Source: Cristatella mucedo (Eukaryota > Bryozoa > Phylactolaemata > Cristatellidae). Taken from it: a stretch of DNA of 64,000 nucleotides. The notes under the pieces were generated by a model. It did not search any database and was not told the DNA's origin. It saw only the letters and a list, made by a program, of their open reading frames with translations. The position numbers and the translations under genes were made by a program. The DNA lies in contig WPIO01000093.1 of assembly GCA_009760855.2 (NCBI GenBank), forward strand, positions 901,001-965,000, given 5' to 3'. Shown here in pieces: positions 32,651-43,239 of this stretch; the stretch's first letter is position 1; every line of letters begins with the position of its first letter.

Positions 32651-32724
32651 CCAACCAGTGCCCTTGGCCGGTGCCACCGACGACAGATTGCAAGCTGATG
32701 GCTGAAGTGAACAGCTGGGTACTG

Positions 32725-32845
32725 TGATGTAATGTAATGTATAGTACCTCCATTTGCAACTCCACAAAGCCACGTGGACTGAGTAGGTGCTACACTAGAG
32801 TTTTCCATAGTGCACTCAAAGCCTAAGCCTTGATCCCTACCGGTG
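32725..32845 (-). mobile_element. LINE-B 3' end
   Basis: Starts with repeated 'atgta' units and 'tgcaactccacaaagcc', then the reverse of the ECAIQNSP-coding sequence. Diverged. Confidence 0.65.
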
Positions 32846-33329
32846 AGCAACAGCTTCTAACGAAGTTGCAAACGATTACAGGCATGTGCGTGCACCTATG
32901 TCAGCCTATGCAGGCATGCCTGTGTGAATGAACGACTAATCATATTTGTCTTTTTGCAAAGCCTTCCCATCAATAGTGGAAAAAAGGTGAAAACTACAAG
33001 AACCGTGCAAGCCACTGAGCACAGAACACCGGAGAGTCTGCCTCGCCACCTGACCACTGGCTCTGGATCATCGTGGAATGCTTTGAAGCAAACAATGAGG
33101 CGGCGCAGCAAGCCTTAATCTCGTGCCCCACCACCCCAAGAGCCGGCAGCTGGTTGTCGCAACTAAGGCACTGCCAGATTCAGGCACTGCTACAAACAAG
33201 GAACTGATACACGCCAGTTCATGCGGTCGTGACATTGCATCTACATTACAGTCACTCCCTCTCTTCGGGACTGTCGGCAACTGAGCAACTATCATTGCAA
33301 CTGGTGCAAAACTCAGCAAATCGGCCAGT
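32846..33329. other. no gene recognised
   Basis: Nothing identifiable between LINE fragments. Confidence 0.35.
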
Positions 33330-33560
33330 CTGACATCAACACCGGAGCTGCCATATCAATGCACTTCTTCTTAACTTCACTGGCTCCAAATTAAGGATCA
33401 ATTAAACTTTTTTAAGATCCTCTGCCTGGCTTGCAGTTCGCTTCACTCGCTAGCACCAGCCTATCAGTACCGACCTCCTTTACTGAACTCAGTACCTGCT
33501 CTGCGGCTTCTCATCCCTCATGCTTAAAATCTTTTGGTGATCGGACCTTCAGTTCGCATG
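33330..33560 (+). mobile_element. LINE C-terminal fragment
   Basis: Degenerate LHWLQIKDQLNFFKILCLA and SLHSLAPAYQYRPPL, the HWLPVxxRIxFKIL and LAPxYL signatures of LINE RT tails. Confidence 0.55.
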
Positions 33561-34159
33561 CAAAGAATTTGTAAAAAGAAGATCCTTAATGGAGATTTGG
33601 TTCTCTTGTACAAATGACATATCCTATTATTATTGTGATTACGGCAGCAGTTACTAGGCGACATCTGGGATCGGCAAAGATCGCAGCTGATATCTGCCTT
33701 GGTTGTTTTAAGGTAGTGGCCCAACGCCAACATCCGACAAATAGCACCCTAAAGCGGCTTAGAACATACCGTGAACAATGCGCAATGAAACGACATAACA
33801 TCGGCTTTGTGAAAAGCAGACTAAATCAAGTACCATAGCCATACGGCCAAGAGCATGCCAGCCTCAAAATAAGGAGGCCTATGCACGAGGAAGTAGGTAC
33901 TGGGAATTCCCTACTGCCCAGTTGGGTTAGAGGAAACCCGAACAGGGCAGTCTCGGCAGATCAAGCAATCAGAATTTTTAAAGAGAAACGGCAAGCGTTT
34001 GCCGGCAATGTTTACCCCATCTCATAGGTGAGTGCAGCTTTCCAAAAAACAGCAAACGAACAGCTAGCAGCCAGTACGGTCAAATGCGACCAGGCCACAG
34101 TTATGGGCTACCGATTATAATTTCAGAATTGAGACCTAGCTGAGTTCATCTGTCCAGGG
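33561..34159. other. no gene recognised
   Basis: No motif or shared repeat detected. Confidence 0.3.
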
Positions 34160-34365
34160 ACTGAACGCCACGAAATAAGTTTCGTATCGAGCCGGTATGA
34201 TCCCGAAACCTCCGGGTTTCCGGTCCAGAGCTCTGATTGAGCTACTGACACTTCTCTTCCTACGGCATCCAACACGTCGTACTGCGTGAATGAAACGTGT
34301 GTATTTATAAATTCAAATCAAAGCACCAAGTGCAACCATTTCGCCAGCTTTGGTCGGTGACCGGT
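34160..34365 (-). mobile_element. tRNA-like repeat, copy 1
   Basis: On the minus strand: 'gcgaaatggttgcacttgg', then 'gccgtaggaagag', then a tRNA-like block (AGTAGCTCAATCAGAGCT as D-arm/A-box, GGTTTCGGGATCATACC as T-arm). A second copy, inverted, is at 35505-35700. It differs from the 28070/36771 SINE. Confidence 0.5.
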
Positions 34366-35150
34366 GAGCGTTTATGCTGCATGAGTTGCATACGTCCAGG
34401 CATGTTGGTGGGAAGCCCGTAAACGGTTTTACATGTAAGTGCAACCTTTAGCAGTGGATACAAGTAAAGCAGTAATCTCAAGATAAACAATCTCGAGTTA
34501 GCAGCTGCCAACTTACCCCAGGCAAGCCCGGCGACATAGCTGTTAGTGTGAAATACAACGGTTTGCTGACACGCCAATTCGCTTGCTTGCTCGGGCCTTT
34601 ATAAAAGCCGGCTCACCCAATGAAAAGGTCGGATCCAATGGGGACTAGGGGAAAACCCCTCTGAGGTCTTCACGTCAATCGATAACCCCAGTGACGGCAC
34701 GTTATCGATCGCGTCCCGGCTAGTGTACCAAGCCAGTGGTGGAAACGTTGCCGGACTGAGCACCTACTGCGATAGCTATCAGCAACGTCCCTCCCGAAAT
34801 TAAATCGGCACACAGTACTCAAAATAGGCAAAGATTAATCTCTATGATCGAATCTTGTAGCGAACCAGTCGGCACACAGCTCATGTGTCCGTTGCCCAGG
34901 ACAACAAGATCTACAACATCGAATAGGAGAGGGTCAGGTCTGGGTTTTCCCACCTGCTCGGCCGGGCCGGCAGGACTAGAAAGCTAGACTCGTCTGCTTG
35001 ACCAAGCCTTTGCTAAAGCCAGACGTTGACAGCAGGCTAACCATTATGGCTTACTGGCCGGACCTGACCACCCCAAACACTTATTTAACCAGCACTACAT
35101 ATGCTTAGCTTTCACATGAGTGCCGCCGAAAAACAAAGGTTGTCATGCCA
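34366..35150. other. unassigned between the tRNA-like repeats
   Basis: Contains a TATA-like 'tttataaaagcc' at about 34599-34610 and a 9-bp inverted pair ATCGATAAC/GTTATCGAT (34678-34709). No coding motif. Confidence 0.3.
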
Positions 35151-35184
35151 ACCCAAAGCCTCTGGTGTCAGCGAGGCTTTGGGT
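35151..35184. repeat. 12-bp hairpin
   Basis: ACCCAAAGCCTC (35151-35162) and GAGGCTTTGGGT (35173-35184) are exact complements with a 10-base loop. Confidence 0.9.
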
Positions 35185-35504
35185 TCGGCTCCTGTACAGA
35201 GGCGACTGTGGGAAGTTGGGGGGGCCGAGCAGGGTATCAATCAGCAGGGCATCAATCAGCAGTACATCGCCGATAATCAAGCTGAACCATCAGCCTAATC
35301 AATAGCGTTCAACACCCCCAAAGGGACACCGCTGAGCTAGAATGAAAGGTGTAGGTAATAATGCCATAGCAGTAGAAAGCCTCCGGTGGGTCCCTATTTT
35401 GTAATTACTGTTTTATTTTCACCTTCTGATAAAAACCACACTTGGATATTCAGCTATTAACAGGTTGCTAAAGAAATGGTGGAGACGGCTCGTGGGAGTT
35501 TCCG

Positions 35505-35700
35505 ACTTGCTTGGACCCACTTTGTGCAACCGAGTCGTCGACCACAGCAGGCGAAATGGTTGCACTTGGCACATTAGTGTAAATTTAAGGTACCGTCTTT
35601 ATAGCCCTGTGCTGAACGCCGTAGGAATAGTCTCGATAGCTCGATCGGTTAGCGCACCGGATCAGTAGGCAGAGGTCTTGCTGGCCTATACCCGCTGTAC
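35505..35700 (+). mobile_element. tRNA-like repeat, copy 2
   Basis: 'gcgaaatggttgcacttgg', 'gccgtaggaatag', then 'gatagctcgatcggttagcgcacc' (A-box-like) and 'ggtcttgctggcctatacc'. Inverted relative to copy 1. It abuts the (TAATAATA) tail of the next LINE-A. Confidence 0.5.
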
Positions 35701-35702
35701 CC

Positions 35703-38700
35703 AATATAGTAATAATAATACGTTTAAATAGCGCCCTCAGAGAACTGAATCTCTTGCAAGGCATTTGACATATGCTAAATAGGAAGCATGGTCGAATGGT
35801 TAGTGGTAGCATGCTCAATCACAACAAGTATAACATGATTAGACATGACATACACAGGGTCAGTATGCAACAAAAGGGTTAGTGGCAGCATACATAGTGT
35901 TAGCACATGTAAGCACAAAAACGAAGAGTCACATGGACCCACTCAATGCTGTTATAAAATGGATGCCTTTCAGAGTCTTTTTAAGTGTTGTCAAGTCAGG
36001 GAATGTCATGATGCAAGTCGGAAGTGAGTTTCAGGTTTTGGGAGAATATGAACTACACACACGGTGTCCAAAGGATCTGAGTTTCGTGCGAGGTGTAGCT
36101 CAACAATTTGATTAAGGAAAGGAGGTAGTACTATGCTTAGCCTGGTGGGGGAGCAGATCTGATAGATAAGCTAGAGCCAAAGAATGGATGTACCTAAGGT
36201 AAAATTGACAGACCCTTGATGTCGATGTATTCCTGTACTGGGAGCCAGTGCAGGTCGGCGAGAAGTGGAGTGATGTGGCAACTGAGACGCTCACGACAGA
36301 GAAGCCTAGCTGCAGAGTTTTTTTTTACCAACTGTTAAGTGCCTGATTGCACAGGCCGGTAGACCGGCAAGCCGTGAATTATAGAAGTTGAGATAGGATG
36401 TCACTAACACATGGACCAATTTAGATGTAGTATCCCTGTCTAAGCAAGGCCGATTTTTAACATTGTTATGTAGCTGAAAGTAGGCAGACTTGACTATGGA
36501 GCTGATGGTGTCGTCAAATGAAAAGTCACATTAGAACACGGCACCTAGATTTCGTGCAGATTCAACAGGATATATGCAGCCAGGCCAGATCTTGAACATT
36601 AATGTTATTAGTTTCTGAGTTACATTAGGTTGATCCATAACTAGTAAGTTGATTTATCATCATTAAAATTAAGAATGCTTGCTGCCATCCATGTGTGTAT
36701 ACCATCAATACATGCAGCAGGGGTGTTGTTGAGAGAATTCGACTTGCTGGGCGGATCAAAGCAAAGGTAACCTTGCCGCACTGGTTTGGCCCAGTGGTTA
36801 AGGGTGCTCGCCCGACCGAGGTCTGGCCGAGGTCATGAGCTCGAGCCCCACGGCGCATGTGAAGCACCTAAATTGAGATTAAGTTCTCTTACGGCGCAAT
36901 ACAAATGAATTGTATTTATTTATTTATTTAACCCGAGTGTCAGCTGCACAGAAGTGACAGCGTAGATTGTTTTTGGCAATCACATCGGCAAGAGGGAGAG
37001 TATAAGCCGCAAAAAGAATGGGACAAAGCACAGATCCCTTAGGTACCCCATATTTCAGAGGTTCCCCAGATGATCTATGTTCATTTACATCAATACTCTG
37101 GAGTATCCTACTGAGAGGGGACCTGAACCATTGCAATGCAGTGCCAGTGATGCACATGCGAGATGAGAGGCGCTCAAGAAGGACCTGGTGTTGATAGGAT
37201 CAAAAGCTGCCGAAAGATCGAACAAAACAAGCAGAGAGACTACTTAAGTCTGCATTCCTAAGCAGGTCGTTACACACCCCAAACAATGCTGATTCTGTTG
37301 AGTGATTAGCTCTAAAACCAGACTGAAAGTTACTAGTAAGGTTTGAAGTTTCGTTATATAGTTCTGCTGGTCTGCTAAGACTCATTTGTGTTTTTGATAG
37401 AAACGGTAGAAGGGAGACCTGGCGGATGTTGCTCATGATCTCTTGGTCTAGTGTTGCTTTCTTTAGTAATGGCCTGACTGCGGCCTTTTTGAAAGGCGCT
37501 AGTATATACCTGAGGCTAATAAAATATTTATGATGTTAGTTATGCATGGCAGCAGCAGATCTACGCGGCCTAGAAAAAAGGCAGCAGGAATAGTGTCTAC
37601 AAGACAAGCTGTTTTCATTGATTAGGACATTAACTTCAGAATGAGGTCATTAGTGGCCTCCTCGAATATAGACATGGAAGTGCTGCATGGAATTAAGGAA
37701 CAGGATTTGGGGGGGGGGGGTTGCTGCCACCCTGGGGATGGACTTGCTGATTTTGTCTACCTTGTTGACAAAGAAGATGGAGTAGCGATCAGCCAGAGCA
37801 TCACAAGGATCACAAGGTAAGGAGCTAACCTGGGAGCAGTTGAGATGGTTGATCGTCGACATCAGCATTTTTGGATTGTGCATTTGTGACAACAATTTTT
37901 TTTTATAGAAGCTAGACTTGGCGTTTGCTAGGATCGATTGGTACGACCTACAGCAGTCCTCGTATGCCTGTCAATTGACAGTCAGTCCTGATCGTTTGTA
38001 TGCTTTTTCAAGCTTGCGCTTAGTAGACCTAGCTAGTTTAATGTCTGTGGTAAACCATAGGCCATCTGGGCGAGGGCACAGAGTGCGCAAACTCGTCGAG
38101 CGTGTCGGCTAGTGTCGTGTTGTAGCAATCTACCAATGATGACAGATCGGAGGGAGGACTAAGCAGCAGAGGCAAGGCAGATATTCTCGCACGGACAGCA
38201 TCGATGTCAAAGGTCTTGTGGTTTCTCGGTTCACAGGTGATTTTAGAGGAGGAGGAGGAGGACACACGTCGTAGGCTGAACGAGTTCTGCATGTGGTCAG
38301 ACAAGCAGAAGTTGGTAATAGTAGGCGATGAAAGCGTTCAGCTGTATCAGAAAATTTGGTCAAGTGTGTGCCCCTCCGTGTGAGTAGAGTCATGCTCATC
38401 ACCACAAGAGCAAATGAGTCAAGTCAGTGCACCAAAGTCGGTGCTAAAGGTGGCAGATAAATTATCAAAATTAATGTTAAAATCACCCATTACGAGTAAA
38501 GATCAATTTCTTGCACACATAATCGAAATGAGATCAGAGGAATCTGGGATAAAGGAGGACTTGGTACCTGGGGGGGGGGCGATAGGCTACTACCACCAAT
38601 GGCAGCTTGTTGTCGGATGAACTAAAAACAGTAGATTCGAAAGACTGCTCCGAAGGGGACTGAAAACGGCTTGAAATTGAAGGATGAGCACATGATAACT

Positions 38701-38835
38701 GCAACTACACCACCAGCTTTGATTGAACCAGGGGTATGAAAGGAGGAGCCTGTTGGGGTAGCATCGTTAACAGTCGAACATATAATCGATAGTGTAGCCA
38801 TGTCTTTGTCAAGAGGATCAGGTCGAGGCCTTCTT
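35703..38835 (-). mobile_element. LINE-A near-complete copy (endonuclease and RT), interrupted
   Basis: About 3.1 kb. From right to left on the minus strand: an endonuclease-like part (DLILLTKTWL; SLLVMGDFNINFDNL, the GDFN motif), a linker, the RT (degenerate ESALFGVCNDLL; GVPKGSVLCPILF; LADVIAKNNLRCHF), the LINE C-terminus with HWLPV- and APKAWNS-equivalents, the 3' block and the (ATT)n tail. Frames are broken by many stops. A SINE sits at 36771-36927. This type belongs to the CR1/L2-like group of non-LTR retrotransposons, by motif rather than phylogeny. Confidence 0.8.
36771..36927 (+). mobile_element. tRNA-derived SINE inserted in LINE-A
   Basis: 'ggcccagtggttaagggtgctcgcccgacc' (A box), 'ggtcatgagctcgagcccc' (B box), body, then a (TATT/TTTA)n tail. 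LINE-A RT sequence resumes on both sides (before 'gcaaaggtaac', after 'cccgagtgtcagctgcacag'). Confidence 0.75.
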
Positions 38836-38847
38836 CAGAAATAATAT

Positions 38848-39222
38848 GGCTCCTTATAATAATAATAATAACAATACTAAAAACAATAATGCACTTAATA
38901 AAGTGCCCTCAGAGAACTCAATCTCTCTCTAGGCGCTTTACATTTGCTGCAACGGGAAATGCAATTGAATGGTGAGTAATATCATGCTTGATAAACAAAC
39001 AACATGAATAACATGGTTAGGTTTGACATGCACAGGGTCAGCATGCAAATGTGGTTAGTGGCAGCATGCACAGTGTCAGCATACATAAGCACATAAAGGA
39101 CGAATCATAGGAACCCACTAAATGCTGTCCTAAATAGGTGTTTTTAAGTTCTTTTTAAATGTGGTCAGGTCAGGGGATGTTCTGACGCACGTCGGGAGGG
39201 AGTTCCAGGCTTTGGGAGCGTA
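38848..39222 (-). mobile_element. LINE-A young 3' copy
   Basis: Tail, 3' block, and sequence back to the reverse of YAPKAWNSLP. Very similar to 59798-60155, which breaks at the same place. Confidence 0.8.
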
Positions 39223-39239
39223 CGTCTTATGAGGGGTAT

Positions 39240-39510
39240 ATTGTACAAGTATTGAAAACTTTGTACTTGGATGGTAGTAAACTTTCTTAAATTGAATGAC
39301 GATAAAACCAACTTACTAGCTATGAAAAAACATAGTGCTACTCAGAGATTGGAAAACTAACACTTAAAACGGGCATGGCCAGCATAATGCAGATAACATC
39401 TACAGGCAATCTGGGCGTCCTGTTCTAAAGTGACCTTTTGCTGGACGATCAAATCAGCACCTCAAATCAGCCCCACAATTAACTCTGCCAACTTTCAGTA
39501 AGGTAACATG
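39240..39510 (+). mobile_element. inverted 5' part of the LINE-A insertion
   Basis: Plus-strand counterpart of 45285-45530 (TWMAANFLELNDDKT-like), lying directly against the minus-strand piece 38848-39222. Consistent with 5' inversion during insertion. Confidence 0.6.
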
Positions 39511-39565
39511 GCAAACAATACAGCCAAGCGTACACAGTGATACCACAGCCGCATTGGTCCATACA

Positions 39566-39865
39566 TAGTAATAATAATAACAATAATATAACATTTGAAT
39601 AGCACAGAGAGAAATTAGAAAGAGAACTTAATCTCTTTCTAGGCCCTTTACATATGCTGTAAAGGAAGCAAGTGCAAATGGTTGTAGTAACATGCCCAAC
39701 GTCAACAAGCATAACATGGTTAGATGTGACATTCACAGTGTCAACTTGTAAAATGTGGTTACACACACAGGTCGGATCACACGGACCCACTAAATGCTGT
39801 GATAAACAGGTGCGTTTTCAGTTTCTTTTTAAGCTTCGTCAAGTCAAGAAATGTCGTGACTAAAA
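39566..39865 (-). mobile_element. LINE-A 3' truncated copy
   Basis: (TAATAATAA) tail, 'ctttctaggccctttacatatgctg', through the 3' UTR to the 'tcgtcaagtcaagaaatgtcgtgac' stretch. Confidence 0.75.
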
Positions 39866-40494
39866 TGTTGCATTCACACTGCACTCAAAGAGAACTACCA
39901 CCAAGCTTAGAAATCAACCGGGCAGGTCCACCCCATAGTGCAATTCCATGTGACCTTTCCTCCGATCACATCTTCTCAATTGCAGGTCCTCATGCAAATA
40001 CCATCAAGGAGCAGCACAAGCAGGTCCAATTGGTTCTATATGTCCACGATTACGAAAAATAAAGCTCTAGGACGTTTGATGACGTATACAGCCAAATGTA
40101 TCAAACCAAAATAAAAAATATTAAAAACTAATGTAAAAAAGCAGAGCTGAACTCGCATTTCAAATTTTATTCCGACACGTAAAATATCAGTTGAGTTATT
40201 TAATTTACAAGGCACCAACCAACCCTGGAAATGAAGCTGTATAAAAGTCACATGTACACGCCTCAACAAGCTTCAAGCATCTATAGCGATCTACCAAGGT
40301 TCGACAAGTTGGGATACAAGTCGCATATGATGTAGAGATCGGTACATTTTGTAATTGTAGATTTGTTGCTTCCGGTTTACATCCGGGTTTGACTTGTTGG
40401 CATAACCGATTTTTCTTTCATGTGGAAGTCGTCAGAACTTCCGATCCTAGTTCTAATACATTTGTCTTTCGAAAGGTAACATAAACACATTTGA
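39866..40494. other. no gene recognised
   Basis: AT-rich, no motif. Confidence 0.3.
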
Positions 40495-40730
40495 TTGTCG
40501 GACAAATTTCATAGGTATTTTCTTGACCCCTCCCTTAAAAAGAAGCTAAAATCTCACCAGTTCCTCTTTTCTCTGTCAATGTCCTTTGAGTGCTTACGTG
40601 TGCCTACGATGTGCACATTATCACTAACCAATTTACATATTTCTTTTGCAGCAAATGTAAAGCACCTAAAGAATGATATTTAGTTCTCGTAGTGCTCTAT
40701 GCATGTGTCTCATTATTCTTATTATTACGA
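40495..40730 (+). mobile_element. LINE-A 3' end
   Basis: Ends with 'gcagcaaatgtaaagcacctaaag' and an ATT-type tail. Confidence 0.65.
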
Positions 40731-41760
40731 CAACTGGACTGGAGACCAGCAAACACGGCTGCTCATTCTGGTGACCAGCGACCGCTCAACGACCACAAGC
40801 CCTTGGCAGCAGCCACACAGGCCGCAGCCGCTCATCAACTGTGACTTGCAGTGAGGGGCTGCCACCAACACGAGCAGTCTCAGGCAACAGCTCTTTAAAG
40901 AGCAAAAGCTCTCATCAGCCGATCAAACAACCTCATTCGACACAGCGGCAGACAAGCCTTACGACTGCTTGCAGCAGGCGGCAATAAAGAAGGATCCCGG
41001 CTGCAGGACTCGAGCCCACGTGAGCTGGATCACTAGGATCGCAAGAACACCTCGCCCCTGTGCTAAGTACGACCTGCACATCACTCGTGCGCACGTCGTG
41101 GGAGCCAGGGTTCCTGGGGATGGAAGCTGCTGGGAGTGGCTCATCGGCACACGTGGTGCTGGGAGGGCTCCTCTTGCCGAGACAGCGCTTCTTGACCGGG
41201 CCGGCCGATCGCGGTACACCGAGCAACAAATGAGTGCCAGCAGCACATCGTTTAAGCTACCGGACGCCGCCGGCAAGGGCGGCTGGCGCAGCAGCGCACG
41301 AGAAGCGCCGCACGGCCGAGAGTCAGGCTCACACTCAGCCGCCTCGGACGAGCGAGCGCTAAGCAACAGCGGTGCCAGGTCGGAGCGACATGTGCACCAT
41401 AGTGCGGGAAGAGCGAGCGAGGAAACTCGAGGATGCAGCAGCGCAGCACCTGTGCGCCTGTGCGGGATGCCCGCACGGCCGCGGGCCACGGCCAGCGAGG
41501 CGACCGAGCGGCGGCGGCTGCTGCTGCTGCCTCAAGCGTATGAGCCAGCGCTGCCCGGCGCGTGGGCGGGATGAGATGCAGCGCAGCGACGATTTTGCAC
41601 ACGTCGATCGTTGGCAGCACTTGGGGCGCTTGAGAGAAAATATGGCGCTCAGCAGCCGACAAGCAGCCTCATCTGGGCGGAGCTACAGATGTCCCTCAAG
41701 AGGGGAGCCGCGAGCTCTAGAGGTGCAGCTGGCAGCTACAAGAGAGAGTGGCGTACTCAC
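40731..41760. other. GC-rich flank of the Q-rich exon
   Basis: Rightward this becomes GC-rich with open frames on both strands. On the minus strand a stretch near 41.52-41.63 kb (LPTIDVCKIVAALHLIPPTR followed by an alanine run) could be a downstream exon of the Q-rich gene, but no acceptor in the required phase is convincing. Confidence 0.25.
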
Positions 41761-42186
41761 GTGGGACGATGGCCCAGCCGGCTGCTTCACCATCTCATGT
41801 GAGGGCCAAGACTGCTGGGCCGAGTAGGTGGTCGTCGAGAGCGGCATCCAAACAGGAGGAGTGGGCAGCAAGGCCGAGACAGACGACGAGGCGGCGGTGG
41901 ATGGCTGTCTCGTGACCTGCTCGTGTAGGCTCTGAGCCGAAGACGCACCGCCAGTTTTCCGAAAATTCTTTATAATCCCTGGAGCCAGATACACTGGTTT
42001 CGCGTACATGAGATGAGGAGGGTGAGCCGGCATCAGCAGTGGTGCCGGCTGAAGCTGGAGTTGCTGCATAAAATGCTGGAGTTGCTGCTGCTGCTGACCC
42101 GGCTGTTGCCACTGCTGCGGTTGCTCCCTGTGCTGATGCTGTCGATGCTTGGTGATCCCCGGTGCAAGCTGAGGAGCATTGTTACC
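41761..42186 (-). CDS. glutamine-rich exon of an unrecognised gene
   Basis: 426 nt, phase 0 to 0, between acceptor TTGTGTGTGTGCAG and donor CCCAC|GTGAGTACG, with no stop for 142 codons. Residues ~15-55 are Gln-rich (QQWQQPGQQQQQLQHFMQQL). Then comes MYAKPVYLAPGIIKNFRKTG, the most structured-looking part, then a Ser/Thr/Pro-rich stretch. Low complexity prevents family assignment. Such Q- and S/P-rich regions are common in transcription and RNA-regulatory proteins (general knowledge, not a call). Neighbouring exons are not identified; a near-complete LINE-A lies upstream. Confidence 0.5.
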
Positions 42187-42264
42187 CTGCACACACACAA
42201 CAATCCTAGCTGATTAAACAGCCTCTTTTTGTATAGAGACAGAAGAGCCTTTATGGCTATCACC

Positions 42265-42360
42265 ACCGCTTGCAGTGGCGATAAAGAATCGCCCACCACA
42301 GGAATCGAACCCACGACCTCGGGACCGAGGTCGTGAAAGCAACCGCCCTACCTAGTGTGC
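42265..42360 (-). mobile_element. tRNA-derived SINE
   Basis: 'ggaatcgaacccacgacctcgg' is a reverse B box. 'gcgataaagaatcgccca' matches the phrase at 63.28 kb. Confidence 0.55.
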
Positions 42361-43239
42361 CATCACGAAATGTGCAATAACTGCTGGGCAGTTGCTCTAC
42401 CCAGCCAGCCTGGGTGGTTCTGGCAATTCGGCCGGACAGATGTAGTGGCCTTGAGCCGTCGGACACGGCACAACGCGAGCAACCGCGTGAAAGCTGCCCG
42501 TGAATTACAGTGCATTGCATCGTTGACCGACACGATGCTATGGTTGCAGCATTCAAAACAGCTTCTGACAACAAATATACTTGTGCTCACAGGGATATGA
42601 AATAATTGCACGTGACTCGAGGCTGAAAGACGATCTGCCCCCAAAGAGCAAAATCACGTCATGAGCCATTTAAACCCATGACCTAATACATGGGGTGATC
42701 ACTGATCTATGGCCGTGAGTATCCGTACTCGTTTTGCAGAGGATATCGAAAGCGTATCTGAGGCACCTGCCCAATATTGCAGTGGTTCTGATCTGCCGGC
42801 CACCCTTGCACAGTATTGTGCACCTCTGACTCCTAAAATTATCAAAAGATGGAGACTCAATTCTCTCGGGTGCCCAACAAGTACTAATGCTATTATAACG
42901 CTTACTATATAAATGCTTACTGCTTGGGGCTGGGTCTGCTACGTTAGCAGTGGCAGTGTTACATTATTCGGCTGCTAGCATCCTGCCTATTAAATGTGAT
43001 CGAGCTTACCTATTATCGTTTCAGTATGTTTAGTCGTTCAAATGCATTCACAGATGCGGCTGCTGTTCCTATGGTCCATAAATTATGCATTAACAAAAAA
43101 GCGCCACATACCGTGCACAGTAGGGGAGCAAATAGAGGCCTCCCACTGCTCGTTTGAAATTCCCGGCATTGTCTGGAACCACCGATCGATCTCCCCCATG
43201 CTGCAGCGAATCCCTCTTAGTAGTAATCAAGCCTGACGT
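42361..43239. other. no gene recognised
   Basis: No motif or repeat recognised. Confidence 0.3.

Noticed and set aside
34160-34240. Functional tRNA gene
   Set aside because: The anticodon stem-loop and acceptor stem do not fold properly, and the block is part of a repeat with a second diverged copy.
40969-41574. 201-codon plus-strand frame
   Set aside because: Gly/Arg/Ser-rich composition without motifs in a GC-rich stretch; no splice support.
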